Shown here piece after piece: positions 38,230 through 47,918 of a stretch of DNA of 64,000 bases; position 1 is the first letter of the stretch; each line of letters begins with the position of its first letter. Under the pieces are notes generated by a model. That model was not told the DNA's origin and ran no database searches. It was given only the letters and a program-made list of their open reading frames with translations. The position numbers and the translations under genes are program-made. This stretch comes from Bacillus haynesii (GTDB lineage Bacteria; Bacillota; Bacilli; Bacillales; Bacillaceae), in NCBI RefSeq assembly GCF_001969855.1, contig NZ_MRBL01000009.1:61479-125478 (forward strand). The letters run 5' to 3'.

Positions 38230-39303
38230 ATGAATCAGGAAACGAGAACGCTTTTTCAAACGCTGACGGAGCTCCCCGGCGCTCCGGGAAACGAACATCT
38301 TGTCCGTCGTTTCATGAAAAAAGAGCTTGAAAAATATGCTGATGAGATCATCCAGGACAGACTTGGTAGCGTGTTCGGGGTTAAACATGGACCGGAAGGC
38401 AGCCCGAAAATCATGGTGGCCGGCCATATGGATGAAGTGGGATTTATGGTTACATCAATCACAGACAACGGCCTGCTTCGATTTCAAACGCTGGGCGGCT
38501 GGTGGAGCCAGGTTTTATTGGCCCAGCGGGTGGAAATCCATACGGACAACGGCCCGATCCCCGGCGTTATCGCGAGCACGCCTCCTCATCTTTTGACAGA
38601 TGAGCAGAGGAGACGTCCGATGGATATCAAAAACATGATGATTGATATCGGTGCGGATGACAGGGAAGATGCCGAACGCATCGGTGTCAAACCAGGCCAG
38701 CAAATCGTGCCGATCTGTCCGTTTACTCCGATGGCAAATGAAAAGAAGATCCTTGCGAAAGCATGGGATAACCGCTACGGCTGCGGACTCAGCATCGAAT
38801 TGCTGAAAGAAATGCAGGGAACAGAACTTCCGAACACTCTTTACTCAGGCGCGACCGTCCAGGAAGAGCTCGGGACAAGAGGCGCGCAAACTGCGGCCAA
38901 TATGATACAGCCTGACTTGTTTTTCGCGCTTGATGCAAGTCCGGCAAACGATGCGAGCGGCGACAAAAATCAATTTGGCCAGCTTGGCAAAGGGGTGCTG
39001 TTGAGGATTTTTGACCGGACCATGGTGACGCACAGCGAAATGAGAAATTTTGTGCTGGATACGGCAGAGACAAATGACATCCCGTATCAATATTTTGTTT
39101 CCCCGGGAGGAACCGATGCCGGCCGTGTTCACATCTCAAATGAAGGCGTTCCTTCGGCTGTGATCGGTATTTGTTCAAGATACATCCATACATCTGCTTC
39201 CATTATCCACGTTGATGACTACCTTGCTGCAAAAGAATTGTTGATCAAGCTTGTCAAAGCTTGCGACAGTTCTGCCGTACAGTCGATATTGAGAAATGAT
39301 TAA
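38230..39303 (+). CDS. ytoP: M42-family aminopeptidase (YtoP)
   Basis: A 357-residue cobalt/zinc aminopeptidase of the FrvX/glutamyl-aminopeptidase type. Metal ligands: His and Asp in AGHMDEVGF (near 67), Asp in AWDNRYG (near 180), Glu pair in VQEELGTRG (near 213), Asp in ALDASP (near 236) and His in SRYIHTSAS near 319. GAGGGAAACAG precedes the ATG. Length equals the B. subtilis protein. Members assemble into large cytosolic rings. Confidence 0.92.
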   Translation: MNQETRTLFQTLTELPGAPGNEHLVRRFMKKELEKYADEIIQDRLGSVFGVKHGPEGSPKIMVAGHMDEVGFMVTSITDNGLLRFQTLGGWWSQVLLAQRVEIHTDNGPIPGVIASTPPHLLTDEQRRRPMDIKNMMIDIGADDREDAERIGVKPGQQIVPICPFTPMANEKKILAKAWDNRYGCGLSIELLKEMQGTELPNTLYSGATVQEELGTRGAQTAANMIQPDLFFALDASPANDASGDKNQFGQLGKGVLLRIFDRTMVTHSEMRNFVLDTAETNDIPYQYFVSPGGTDAGRVHISNEGVPSAVIGICSRYIHTSASIIHVDDYLAAKELLIKLVKACDSSAVQSILRND

Positions 39304-39305
39304 AC

Positions 39306-39346
39306 AAAGAACCCCTGTGCAGCTTTACGCACAGGGGTTCTTTTTG
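39306..39346. terminator. bidirectional terminator between ytoP and ytoQ
   Basis: AAAGAACCCCTGTGC/GCACAGGGGTTCTTT, a long perfect stem. Confidence 0.93.
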
Positions 39347-39355
39347 AAAAAACAA

Positions 39356-39802
39356 CTAACGGCTTTCAAATACGTATGACAACGATTTAATTGCCTGATT
39401 TACGGTTTCTACAGTAATGTTCGCTTTGTTTGACAGTTCTTTTAACGGATGATGGAGTGACTCAGGTCGGATGATGATCAGCGGTTTGCCTTTGGCGATC
39501 GCGTATGATGCATCCATTGCCGTGTTCCATTGCTTGTATTTTTCCCCGAAAAGAGCGATGACCACATCCGCCTTGTTCATTAAAACGGAAGTTCTAAAAT
39601 TGTTCAAATCCGAGGCTGCATCATCCTTTGCGATCGAATCAGCCTGCTTGCCCATAATTTCTTCACCGATGTTGTCGGAGCGGTCGTGATTTTCCATCGG
39701 TCCGACAAATGTGATCGGCAGCTTGAGCGATTTTGCTTTTTCCTTCACTTCTTCACGCCAATTGCTATGTATTTCTCCGGCAAGATAAACGATAAATTCC
39801 AT
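39356..39802 (-). CDS. ytoQ: YtoQ family protein
   Basis: A 148-residue soluble protein with a Rossmann-like alpha/beta pattern (IVYLAGEIH at 4-12; KADVVIALFGEKY near 77; IAKGKPLIIIRP near 102). The overall look resembles nucleoside 2-deoxyribosyltransferase-like folds, in which such loops bind a nucleoside, but the activity of YtoQ is not established. A ribosome binding site AGGAGGAAC lies just before the ATG. Confidence 0.85.
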   Translation of the reverse strand: MEFIVYLAGEIHSNWREEVKEKAKSLKLPITFVGPMENHDRSDNIGEEIMGKQADSIAKDDAASDLNNFRTSVLMNKADVVIALFGEKYKQWNTAMDASYAIAKGKPLIIIRPESLHHPLKELSNKANITVETVNQAIKSLSYVFESR

Positions 39803-40092
39803 ACATGTTCCTCCTGACTGTCATAAGATCACGGCGCAAGGCGCCTTAACGGATATTTTTACCCCATTACTTACCATGTTAAACGAGAATGGCTTGATAA
39901 AGCAAAAAAAATATGCTTATGATATGAAGGAGGAGCGGATCGTTAAGATTTTCCCTTTTTAAAACGGGTAAGATACATAAAGAATCGTCCATCTTTTAAA
40001 AAAGCCGGTGGACAGCAAAAGGCTGGCTATAGAGCCGGTTGTCTGGTATGATCCGAATGGATGATAAGAACATATATTGGAGGCGTTGAGTG
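39803..40092. other. intergenic region between ytoQ and ytpP
   Basis: 290 bp without a credible gene. It contains a GGCGC/GCGCC mini-hairpin at 39832-39845 and, closer to ytpP, an extended -10 TGGTATGAT at 40045-40053 that is the likely promoter of ytpPQR. The AAGGAGGAG at 39926-39934 is not followed by a usable start codon. Confidence 0.5.
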
Positions 40093-40413
40093 ATGAAAAC
40101 GATCGAGACGAATGAAGAATTGCAAAAAGTTGTGAAAGACGATTTATCCTTGTTGATGTTTTCGGCTGACTGGTGCCCGGACTGCCGTTTTGTAGAACCG
40201 TTTTTGCCCGAGCTTGAAGCGAACTATCCGGAATTTACATTCTATTATGTTGACCGCGACAAATTTATTGATACGTGCGCGGAGTGGGACATTTTCGGAA
40301 TCCCAAGCTTCCTCGTATTTAAAGAAGGGAATGAAATCAGCCGCTTCGTCAGCAAAGACCGGAAAACGAAAGAGGAAATCGAGCAATTTTTGACAGATTC
40401 ACTGAATAAGTAG
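40093..40413 (+). CDS. ytpP: thioredoxin-like protein (YtpP)
   Basis: A 106-residue thioredoxin fold with the active site WCPDC near residues 29-33 in place of WCGPC, and the cis-Pro loop GIPSFLVF near 74. It is a cytoplasmic thiol-disulfide protein of unknown partner. TTGGAGGCG precedes ATG 40093. It is the first gene of a tight ytpP-ytpQ-ytpR cluster (gaps of about 20 nt). Confidence 0.88.
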   Translation: MKTIETNEELQKVVKDDLSLLMFSADWCPDCRFVEPFLPELEANYPEFTFYYVDRDKFIDTCAEWDIFGIPSFLVFKEGNEISRFVSKDRKTKEEIEQFLTDSLNK

Positions 40414-40432
40414 CCGAAAGGAGAGTTCACCT

Positions 40433-41242
40433 ATGAAAATGACGTCAAGGAAACTTTCCGATATATTAAAAAAACGTTTGCAAAATGACAACTGGTCCTT
40501 TCATTTCGACAGGGAAAAAGACAGCTTGAGAATCGAGGATAAAAACACTGGAAAAGGCATTACACTCGAGCTCCCCGGGATCATCGCCAAATGGGAGCAG
40601 AAAAAAGATGATGCGATTGACGAAGTCGTCTATTATACTGAGGAAGCGCTCAATGCCATGAAAGGTCAGTCGCAGGAAATGGAAGGGCGGGAAAGTCTGA
40701 TCTATCCCGTCATCCGCTCGACTTCTTTTCCCGAGAAGTCCAGCGCAGGCGTTCCCTTGGTTTTTGACGGCCACACGGCTGAAACACGAATTTACTATGC
40801 GCTCGACCTTGGCAACACATACCGGCTGATCGATGAAAAAATGCTTGAAAAAGAGGGCTGGACAAAGGAAAGGATTCGGGAAACGGCTTCCTTTAACCTT
40901 CGCTCGCTCCAGACCGTTGTCAAAGAAGACGCAGTCGCCGGCAATCACTTCTACTTTTTCAGAGCAAATGACGGCTATGACGCCAGCAGGGTGTTGAACG
41001 AATCGATTCTCGCAGAGTATGAGAAAAGCGCGGAAGGGACCCTCGCCGTGTCAATCCCTCACCAGGATGTGCTGATTATTGCCGACATCCGCAACAATGC
41101 CGGATACGATATTCTCGGGCAAATGTCGATGAGCTTTTTTGCAAACGGAACAGTGCCGATCACTGCGCTTTCTTTCCTGTATGAGGATGGAAAGCTTGAA
41201 CCGATCTTTATTCTGGCTAAAAACCGCCCTGAAAAGAAATGA
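40433..41242 (+). CDS. ytpQ: DUF1444 / UPF0354 protein (YtpQ)
   Basis: A 269-residue soluble protein matching UPF0354 in length and in the segments LSDILKKRL (8-16) and LPGIIAKWE (48-56). No catalytic motif is recognised. AAAGGAGAG precedes the ATG. It is co-transcribed with thioredoxin-like ytpP and tRNA-binding ytpR. Function unknown. Confidence 0.85.
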   Translation: MKMTSRKLSDILKKRLQNDNWSFHFDREKDSLRIEDKNTGKGITLELPGIIAKWEQKKDDAIDEVVYYTEEALNAMKGQSQEMEGRESLIYPVIRSTSFPEKSSAGVPLVFDGHTAETRIYYALDLGNTYRLIDEKMLEKEGWTKERIRETASFNLRSLQTVVKEDAVAGNHFYFFRANDGYDASRVLNESILAEYEKSAEGTLAVSIPHQDVLIIADIRNNAGYDILGQMSMSFFANGTVPITALSFLYEDGKLEPIFILAKNRPEKK

Positions 41243-41260
41243 TAGAAAGGAATTTTTCTC

Positions 41261-41866
41261 ATGAACGCATTTTATAATCCAGAAGGCGTAGGCGATACGC
41301 TGCTCATCTCATTGAACGATATTCCGCGCGAAGAGATCGCTTTTGAGCGGTACGGAGACGTCGTGAAAATTTTTCACAAAGACACAAAGGAAACAGCAGG
41401 CTATAACATTTTTAATGCCTCCTCATATTTGAGCATTGAGGAAAGCGGAGCTCTTGCACTTTCCGAATCCTTTGTCCAAGATGTGAATGAAATTCTGGTC
41501 CGCAACGGTTTGAAAGACGAGCTGACCGTCGACCTTTCTCCGAAGTTTGTGGTCGGACATGTCGAAGAAAAAGAAAAGCATCCGAATGCCGATAAATTGA
41601 GTGTCTGCAAAGTGAATGTAGGGAGCGAAACGCTGCAAATCGTCTGCGGAGCTCCTAATGTTGAAGCCGGCCAAAAAGTCGTCGTAGCCAAAGTCGGAGC
41701 CGTGATGCCAAGCGGCATGATCATTAAAGATGCTGAACTTCGCGGAGTGGCGTCAAGCGGCATGATTTGTTCTGCCAAGGAGCTTAATCTTCCAGACGCG
41801 CCGAAGGAAAAAGGCATTCTTGTCCTTGATGACAGCCGTAAAGCAGGAGAAGCCTTTGCATTTTAA
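41261..41866 (+). CDS. ytpR: tRNA-binding (EMAP/PheT-N) domain protein (YtpR)
   Basis: 201 residues: an N-terminal ~90-residue YtpR-specific domain followed by an OB-fold tRNA-binding domain ([20 protein letters not shown] from about 97). The KHPNADKL and GMICSAKEL motifs match the N-terminal domain of bacterial PheT beta subunits. Free-standing copies probably act in trans on tRNA or synthetases. AGAAAGGAA precedes the ATG. Confidence 0.9.
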   Translation: MNAFYNPEGVGDTLLISLNDIPREEIAFERYGDVVKIFHKDTKETAGYNIFNASSYLSIEESGALALSESFVQDVNEILVRNGLKDELTVDLSPKFVVGHVEEKEKHPNADKLSVCKVNVGSETLQIVCGAPNVEAGQKVVVAKVGAVMPSGMIIKDAELRGVASSGMICSAKELNLPDAPKEKGILVLDDSRKAGEAFAF

Positions 41867-41902
41867 CGGCATAAAATGAACAAAACTTTCGAATAGATGT
41901 AA

Positions 41903-41943
41903 AAAAGAAGCCGCTGGGTAGACAAACTTGGCGGCTTTTTTAT
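41903..41943 (+). terminator. terminator of ytpPQR
   Basis: AAGAAGCCGC/GCGGCTTTTTT stem with a 16-nt loop. Confidence 0.8.
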
Positions 41944-42051
41944 TCGGGAGGGCGGACGCTTGAGAAGGACTTGTCCTTTTCTGGGTGGGGAAGCAGTGGT
42001 ATACTTAAAACCGTCCCCGAAAAATTTAAGGGAGTTAGAGAGTGATGATTC

Positions 42052-44850
42052 ATGAGCTGGTTTAATAAAATGTTCGGCCTGTTTTTAGGCGATGATGAAG
42101 ATAATGAAAAACAAAAAAAGCACATAGAGGAATTTGAGGCGGATTCATCTTTAGAGGAAGACGAAGAGATGCCGCAAATATCCGACGCAAAAGTCGTATA
42201 TGAATATCCAAAAGGGAAATTCCGCTTCCCGGTTATACCTGATCAAAACACGCGGCCGCGGGAAAAGGATGACAGCCGCGAACAAAGGACCCGCCGCCCG
42301 GAAAGCCGGCATTCAGCTTCTCAGCCGAAACCCGGCAATTCATATCATAATGAAGAGAAAGCGGCGAAAAAGCCTTTTAGGCCGTCCGTCATCCCATCAC
42401 CGGTTTACGGCTTTCATGAACAGAAAAGGGCCAAGCCGGAAAATCATACATATCGTGCAAAAAAACAAACTGAAGCGCGTGTCACGCTGTTTAACGAAGA
42501 AATTGAAAAAGAGCAGAAGTTTGTTGAAAAAAAGCAGCCGATACGAGAAGAAGCTTCCTTGCAAACTGAAAAGAACGGCCGTCCGCTGATCAAAAGCGAC
42601 AGCCGCAATCCGAAATGGCATGCCGAATTCGAAGATGTCCCGCCGGCATCCACGGATATTCCGGAAGAAATGGAAAACCGTCCAGAGCAAAAGACAGAAG
42701 GAGCCGGGCTCGCTGAAGAAAAAGCGCTGCGGCATGAATCCGAACGAACAGAAACCCCTGTCTCAACGCATATCCCGGCAGAAACGGAAAACCGTCCAGA
42801 GCAAAGTGCCGGGCTCGCCGAAGAGAAAGCGCTGCGGCATGAAGCTGAAGAAGAGACACACTCCGCATCATGGAACATGACGGAAGAAGAAGCAATCCCC
42901 GCTCAACAAACGCCGGAACAAATCGAAAAGCTTTTGGATAAGATTGAGGAAACCGAAGAAGAGATGGAACCGGCAGAGGATGCAGAAGCCGTCACAGAAG
43001 AACAATGGAAGACAAACGGCACGGGCGAAATGCGTCCTGACCCGGAAGCTTCAGTTACGGAAGAGCCGCACCCTCATGGCCGCGACTATGAAATATCCGT
43101 CCAGAGCGATGGGCCTTCCGATATCAAAAACCGGACAGATTCCAACGCGCCGGCTGACGTTCTTGAAGAAACAAGCGGAAGCAGCCAGGCTGGCTGGAAA
43201 CAAGAGCAGGCACCTTTTTCACCGGAAACGGAAGAGACAGCGCCAAGCGCGGGTGAAGCCGAAAGCAGCGAACAGAACCGGGAGAGTACAAGGACAGACG
43301 AGGGTCGGCCTGAAGCTCCGCGGAAGCTGGAAGCAGGAGCCGCTCCGGGATCGAAGAAAGGCTCTGTTCCGTTTAATGTCATGATGCTTGCGTCAGATAA
43401 ACAAAAAGAAAAAGCGCCTCAAGGGTATCAGTTCCCGAATATGTCTTTGCTTGATGTGCCGCCGGCGCAAAAGCAGGATGATCAGGCCTGGATACACGAG
43501 CAGCGCGAGCTGTTGGACGTCACGCTTGAGAACTTCAATGTCAAAGCAAATGTTGTTCATGTCACCCAGGGGCCTTCTGTGACAAGGTTTGAAGTGCATC
43601 CTGAACCCGGAGTGAAAGTCAACAAAATTACAAATCTGTCAGATGATATTAAACTCAGCCTGTCAGCGAAAGATATTCGGATCGAGGCACCGATTCCGGG
43701 AAAAAATACGATCGGAATTGAAGTGCCGAATCTGCACAGTAAAATGGTTTATTTACGCGAAATGATCAGAAGTTCGGAATTCAGAACGAATCCGTCTCCT
43801 CTGACCGCAGCCCTCGGACTCGACATTTCCGGCAAGCCCGTCGTGGCTGATCTGAAAAAAATGCCCCACGGTTTGATTGCCGGGGCTACGGGATCAGGGA
43901 AAAGCGTATGCATCAACACGATCTTAGTCAGCCTGCTGTTTAAAGCGGCGCCGAGGGATGTAAAGCTTCTGCTTATCGATCCTAAGATGGTGGAGCTTGC
44001 TCCGTATAATAAAATTCCTCATCTCGTCAGCCCTGTCATCACAGATGCAAAGGCGGCAACTGCCGCTTTAAAATGGGTTGTCGAGGAAATGGAGCGGCGC
44101 TATGAATTATTTGCCCATTCCGGTGTTCGGGAAATTGAGCGATTTAATGAAAAAGTCCGGGAACAGAATATGGGTGAAAAACTTCCTTATCTTGTTGTCG
44201 TGATTGATGAACTTGCCGACTTAATGATGGTCGCTCCGAATGAAGTGGAAGAGAGCATCTGCCGAATCGCACAAAAAGCAAGAGCGTGCGGCATCCACCT
44301 TCTGATTGCGACGCAGCGGCCTTCAGTTGATGTCATTACCGGCTTGATTAAAGCCAATATTCCAACAAGAATAGCGTTTTCTGTTTCAAGCGCTGTCGAT
44401 TCAAGAACGATTATCGATATGGCGGGAGCTGAAAAGCTTCTTGGAAAAGGGGACATGCTGTTCTTGGAGAACGGTTCAGGTAAACCGCTCCGCCTGCAGG
44501 GCAACTTTGTTTCCGACCGGGAGATTGATCGTGTCGTTTCACATGTCAGACGGCAGCAGGAGCCGAACTATTTATTTGAACAGGAACAATTGGTCAGACA
44601 AAATCCGGCCGGATTTGATCAGGATGAACTGTTTCTTGAAGCGTGCGAATTTGCCGTGGAACAAAACAGCGCCAGCACTTCAAGCCTGCAGCGGCGCTTC
44701 CGCATCGGCTATAACAGAGCTGCCAGATTAATCGATATGATGGAAAGGGAAGGCATGATTTCTGAGGCGAAAGGGAGCAAGCCGAGAGAAGTCCTGATTA
44801 CAAAGGCTGATCTGGAACAGTTAATAGAAAGTAGTTCACTTTTCAGCTAA
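42052..44850 (+). CDS. sftA: FtsK/SpoIIIE-type DNA translocase (SftA/YtpS)
   Basis: A 932-residue septum-associated DNA translocase without transmembrane helices, as in SftA. Residues 1-430 form a highly charged, Glu/Pro-rich linker containing a tandem duplication (PEQ..AGLAEEKALRHE, about 198-229 and 236-264). The RecA-like motor follows with Walker A GATGSGKS at 611-618 and Walker B VVVIDELADL near 718. The gamma winged helix ends the protein (SLQRRFRIGYNRAARL). It moves chromosome arms away from the closing septum. An extended -10 TGGTATACT lies at 41998-42006. Confidence 0.93.
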   Translation: MSWFNKMFGLFLGDDEDNEKQKKHIEEFEADSSLEEDEEMPQISDAKVVYEYPKGKFRFPVIPDQNTRPREKDDSREQRTRRPESRHSASQPKPGNSYHNEEKAAKKPFRPSVIPSPVYGFHEQKRAKPENHTYRAKKQTEARVTLFNEEIEKEQKFVEKKQPIREEASLQTEKNGRPLIKSDSRNPKWHAEFEDVPPASTDIPEEMENRPEQKTEGAGLAEEKALRHESERTETPVSTHIPAETENRPEQSAGLAEEKALRHEAEEETHSASWNMTEEEAIPAQQTPEQIEKLLDKIEETEEEMEPAEDAEAVTEEQWKTNGTGEMRPDPEASVTEEPHPHGRDYEISVQSDGPSDIKNRTDSNAPADVLEETSGSSQAGWKQEQAPFSPETEETAPSAGEAESSEQNRESTRTDEGRPEAPRKLEAGAAPGSKKGSVPFNVMMLASDKQKEKAPQGYQFPNMSLLDVPPAQKQDDQAWIHEQRELLDVTLENFNVKANVVHVTQGPSVTRFEVHPEPGVKVNKITNLSDDIKLSLSAKDIRIEAPIPGKNTIGIEVPNLHSKMVYLREMIRSSEFRTNPSPLTAALGLDISGKPVVADLKKMPHGLIAGATGSGKSVCINTILVSLLFKAAPRDVKLLLIDPKMVELAPYNKIPHLVSPVITDAKAATAALKWVVEEMERRYELFAHSGVREIERFNEKVREQNMGEKLPYLVVVIDELADLMMVAPNEVEESICRIAQKARACGIHLLIATQRPSVDVITGLIKANIPTRIAFSVSSAVDSRTIIDMAGAEKLLGKGDMLFLENGSGKPLRLQGNFVSDREIDRVVSHVRRQQEPNYLFEQEQLVRQNPAGFDQDELFLEACEFAVEQNSASTSSLQRRFRIGYNRAARLIDMMEREGMISEAKGSKPREVLITKADLEQLIESSSLFS

Positions 44851-44889
44851 ACATGGTATGATAGCTGATGGGCGTGTTTTTTTAGAGCG

Positions 44890-44925
44890 CCGCATATTAA
44901 AGCGCCGTCAGCGGCGTTTTAATCC
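44890..44925 (+). terminator. probable terminator of sftA
   Basis: AAAGCGCCG/CGGCGTTTT stem (one G-T pair) followed by a T-containing tail; moderate strength. Confidence 0.55.
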
Positions 44926-44989
44926 GTTTTTAAGAGCACTTCCGTGAAGGGGTTCAAAAAAATCCTTTACGCAGGAGGTTTATTCACTC

Positions 44990-45052
44990 TTGAAAATGCC
45001 TGATACTGAATATAATTATGACTTTGAAGAAAACGATGCGGCCGGACTTTAG
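44990..45052 (+). CDS. candidate 20-residue small protein between sftA and murC
   Basis: A TTG-started frame of 20 codons (acidic, reading MPDTEYNYDFEEND in the middle) lies behind a perfect AGGAGG at 44973-44978, 11 nt away. A CGTGAAGG/CCTTTACG stem-loop (44943-44972) directly precedes the ribosome binding site. No other start follows this Shine-Dalgarno. Coding status is unproven; it may be a leader peptide or a short acidic protein. Confidence 0.4.
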   Translation: MKMPDTEYNYDFEENDAAGL

Positions 45053-45053
45053 G

Positions 45054-45081
45054 TTGCAAATTGAAATAAGCGTCATATACT
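45054..45081 (+). promoter_or_regulatory. sigma-A promoter of murC
   Basis: TTGCAA, 16-nt spacer, TATACT, ending 34 nt before the murC ATG. Confidence 0.75.
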
Positions 45082-45115
45082 GGGAAGCAGATAGACGTTT
45101 GTTGGAGGTACAATT

Positions 45116-46414
45116 ATGACTGTTTATCATTTTGTCGGAATAAAAGGGACAGGTATGAGTCCGCTTGCCCAAATTCTCCATGATAATGGATATAATGTCC
45201 AAGGATCGGATATCGAAAAGTACATTTTTACACAAACCGCTTTAGAGGAGAGAAATATCCCGATTTATCCATTTGATCCGGAAAATATCAAGCCGGGAAT
45301 GACTGTTATTGCCGGAAATGCTTTTCCCGACACTCATCCCGAAATTGAAAAAGCGCATGCCGAAGGCCTGCCAGTCGTGCGGTATCATAAATTTCTCGGC
45401 GACTATCTGAAGAAGTTTACGAGCATTGCCGTTACAGGGGCACACGGCAAAACGTCAACGACGGGCCTTTTGTCTCATGTCATCCAAAAAGCAAAACCGA
45501 CTTCTTATCTGATTGGAGACGGGACTGGAAAAGGCTGCGAAAACAGCGAGTACTTTGTGCTTGAAGCCTGTGAATACAGAAGGCATTTTCTGAGCTATCA
45601 GCCCGATTATGCGATCATGACAAATATTGATTTTGATCATCCCGATTATTTCGCAAATATCGATGATGTATTTGATGCATTTCAAACGATGGCATTACAG
45701 GTGAATAAGGGAATTATCGCATGCGGAGATGACGAGTATTTGATGAAAATCCATGCGAACGTTCCAGTCGTATACTACGGCTTTGCCGAGGAAAACGATT
45801 TTCAGGCGAGAAATGTCATCAAAAATACTGAGGGCACAACGTTCGATGTTTTCGTCAGGAACACATTCTACGACACCTTCTATATACCGGCATACGGCAG
45901 CCATAACGTTCTGAACGCTTTGGCCGTCATCGCTCTCTGCCATTATGAACAGGTCGATGTCGATATCATTAAAGAAGGATTGCAAACCTTTGGCGGCGTT
46001 AAACGCAGATTTAACGAAAAACATGCCGGCAGCCAAGTGCTGATTGACGATTATGCCCACCATCCGACTGAAATCACGGTGACGATTGAAGCAGCCAGAC
46101 AGAAGTATCCGGAACGGGACATTGTCGCAGTATTTCAGCCGCATACATTCACGCGCACGCAGTCGTTCCTGAATGAGTTTGCCGAAAGCCTCAAGAAAGC
46201 CGATTATGTATATCTTTGCGATATATTCGGATCTGCCCGGGAAAACGCAGGAAAGTTGACGATCGGCGATTTGCAGGAGAAAATCCCGCAGGCGAAACTG
46301 ATCGATGAAAATGACACATCCATTTTAAAGGAGCATGAAAATGCGGTGTTAATTTTCATGGGCGCAGGTGACATTCAAAAGTATTTAAAAGCATATGAAA
46401 ATGTATTAGCATAA
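45116..46414 (+). CDS. murC: UDP-N-acetylmuramate--L-alanine ligase (MurC)
   Basis: A 432-residue cytoplasmic ligase adding L-Ala to UDP-MurNAc in peptidoglycan precursor synthesis. The UDP-binding N-terminus has [11 protein letters not shown] (8-18), the ATP P-loop [11 protein letters not shown] is at 107-117 and the C-terminal domain shows [10 protein letters not shown] near residue 311. TTGGAGG precedes the ATG. Position between sftA and ytxG is as in B. subtilis. Confidence 0.96.
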   Translation: MTVYHFVGIKGTGMSPLAQILHDNGYNVQGSDIEKYIFTQTALEERNIPIYPFDPENIKPGMTVIAGNAFPDTHPEIEKAHAEGLPVVRYHKFLGDYLKKFTSIAVTGAHGKTSTTGLLSHVIQKAKPTSYLIGDGTGKGCENSEYFVLEACEYRRHFLSYQPDYAIMTNIDFDHPDYFANIDDVFDAFQTMALQVNKGIIACGDDEYLMKIHANVPVVYYGFAEENDFQARNVIKNTEGTTFDVFVRNTFYDTFYIPAYGSHNVLNALAVIALCHYEQVDVDIIKEGLQTFGGVKRRFNEKHAGSQVLIDDYAHHPTEITVTIEAARQKYPERDIVAVFQPHTFTRTQSFLNEFAESLKKADYVYLCDIFGSARENAGKLTIGDLQEKIPQAKLIDENDTSILKEHENAVLIFMGAGDIQKYLKAYENVLA

Positions 46415-46417
46415 TTA

Positions 46418-46453
46418 GAAAAAGGCAGTGTGAGTCAATCCGCTGCTTTTTTG
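46418..46453 (+). terminator. terminator of murC
   Basis: AAAAGGCAG/CTGCTTTTTT stem around a 13-nt loop. Confidence 0.7.
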
Positions 46454-46479
46454 TACATATGAAGCCGGGAGTTTCTGTT

Positions 46480-46508
46480 AAAGGAATTCACCCGCGCGTG
46501 TAGAAAAA
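46480..46508 (+). promoter_or_regulatory. sigma-H promoter of ytxGHJ
   Basis: AAAGGAATT, 11 nt, GTAGAAAAA fits the sigma-H consensus RNAGGAWWW-N11-12-RNNGAATWW with one mismatch. The B. subtilis ytxGHJ operon is known to use sigma-H. Confidence 0.65.
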
Positions 46509-46520
46509 GTAAATATAGAG

Positions 46521-46545
46521 GTTTACGATTTAAACAATTGGGTAT
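46521..46545 (+). promoter_or_regulatory. sigma-B promoter of ytxGHJ
   Basis: GTTTAC, 13-nt spacer, GGGTAT: a near-perfect sigma-B promoter ending 36 nt before the ytxG start. Confidence 0.88.
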
Positions 46546-46581
46546 ACATCAATTGTAAGACCTTAGCTCGAGGAGGATAAG

Positions 46582-47004
46582 ATGATTATTATTCTATATT
46601 TAAGCGCCGCACTCATCGCTGTCAGTTTTCTTATTTTGGTTATCTATTTATCAAAAACATTAAAATCGCTTCAAGTCACACTCAATCATGTTGCATCAAC
46701 GCTGGAAGGTGTTGAAGGACAGATGAAAGGCATCACCGCTGAAACAACGGAGCTCCTGAATAAGACGAACCGGCTCGCTGATGATATTCAGCAAAAATCT
46801 TTGAAGCTGAATACGGTCGTGGATGCCGTTCAGGAAGTCGGTACATCGGTCAGGCAGTTTAACAATTCCATTCAGCAGGTTTCACACTCCGTCACATCAG
46901 CCACAGAGCAAAATCGTGAAAAAATTTCCCAAGTTGTCAGCTGGAGCAATGCAGCTTTGGAAATTTGGAATAGATGGAAACAAAAGAAGATGAAGGAGGA
47001 ATAA
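46582..47004 (+). CDS. ytxG: DUF948 general stress protein (YtxG)
   Basis: 140 residues: one N-terminal transmembrane helix (2-24) followed by a long amphipathic coiled coil in methyl-accepting-protein style. It is the first gene of the sigma-B/sigma-H operon ytxGHJ. GAGGAGG precedes the ATG. Exact function is unknown; it is part of the stress and stationary-phase response. Confidence 0.88.
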   Translation: MIIILYLSAALIAVSFLILVIYLSKTLKSLQVTLNHVASTLEGVEGQMKGITAETTELLNKTNRLADDIQQKSLKLNTVVDAVQEVGTSVRQFNNSIQQVSHSVTSATEQNREKISQVVSWSNAALEIWNRWKQKKMKEE

Positions 47005-47007
47005 TAT

Positions 47008-47424
47008 ATGAGTAAAGATGGAATGAATACTAAGGATTTTTTAATCGGCACGTTTGTAGGCGGAATCATCGGGGCAGCTGCGGCTTTATTTTTAGCGCCG
47101 AAGTCAGGGAAAGAGCTTCGCGATGACCTTGGAAATCAGGCCGTCGTTTTAAAAGATAAGACCGGAAAGCTTACAAGCGAAGCGAGGGAGAGAGGTTCTG
47201 AGTACGTCAGCATCGCCAAAGAGAAGACATCTTCGATTTCACAGCTTGTTGCCGACCAGTCTTCTCAGATTATGGATAAAGTCAAAGACTTGCGAAGCAA
47301 GGGTGCCGAAAAAGCTAATGAACTAAAGGAAGAGGCATCGTCTGCAATCGAAGAACAGGCTGAAGAAGCCAAAAATGAAATAGAAGATGAAGCAAGGGAA
47401 ACAGCAGATACCGCCCAGAAATAA
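47008..47424 (+). CDS. ytxH: YtxH-family general stress protein
   Basis: 138 residues with a glycine-rich transmembrane helix (about 9-27, GTFVGGIIGAAAALFLAP) followed by the family motif PKSGKELRDDL and a Lys/Glu-rich helical tail that resembles LEA-like stress proteins. It starts 3 nt after ytxG stops, with GAAGGAGGA inside the ytxG end. Confidence 0.9.
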   Translation: MSKDGMNTKDFLIGTFVGGIIGAAAALFLAPKSGKELRDDLGNQAVVLKDKTGKLTSEARERGSEYVSIAKEKTSSISQLVADQSSQIMDKVKDLRSKGAEKANELKEEASSAIEEQAEEAKNEIEDEARETADTAQK

Positions 47425-47444
47425 CTGAGGAAAGGGAGATCACC

Positions 47445-47771
47445 GTGTCGAAACAGCTCATTCAAACAGAGGATGAATTTAAAAGGCTTGCAGAAAACAA
47501 CGATACATTTATCTTTTTGAAACACAGCGTGACATGCCCGATCAGCAGGCGCGCGTTTGAAGAATTCGAATCATTCGCCAATCAGCATGAAGACATACCG
47601 GCTTATTATTTAAAAGTGCAGGAAAGCCGACCGCTGTCAAACTATATCGCTGAGCAGTACGGGATCAAGCACGAAAGTCCTCAAGCCTTCATTTTTACAA
47701 ACGGGAACGTGAAATGGCATGCCTCCCATTCGCAAATTACCGCTCAAGCACTTGCGGAAAACAGCAGATAA
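47445..47771 (+). CDS. ytxJ: monothiol bacilliredoxin (YtxJ/BrxC)
   Basis: A 108-residue thioredoxin-fold protein with a single active-site Cys in SVTCPIS near residue 30, the TCPIS signature of BrxC. It debacillithiolates proteins and acts in redox recovery. GTG start behind GGGAGA. It is the last gene of the sigma-B/sigma-H operon, linking stress control with bacillithiol chemistry. Confidence 0.9.
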   Translation: MSKQLIQTEDEFKRLAENNDTFIFLKHSVTCPISRRAFEEFESFANQHEDIPAYYLKVQESRPLSNYIAEQYGIKHESPQAFIFTNGNVKWHASHSQITAQALAENSR

Positions 47772-47779
47772 TCCGCAGT

Positions 47780-47815
47780 AAAACGGCCAAGACGTATAGC
47801 GTTTTGGCCGTTTTC
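47780..47815 (+). terminator. terminator of ytxGHJ
   Basis: AAAACGGCCAA/TTGGCCGTTTT stem. Confidence 0.9.
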
Positions 47816-47918
47816 TATGTTGTTATGATGCTTTTGCCTCATGGAAATGCCTTTTTAGGAAAATGTATCGTTTGATCCATCGTTGTACGTTATAATTAAG
47901 CAAGCGGGAGGTGATGTG

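Noticed and set aside
39920..39965. Small ORF behind AAGGAGGAG upstream of ytpP
   Set aside because: No start codon follows the Shine-Dalgarno at usable distance; the only ATG precedes it and gives 12 codons.
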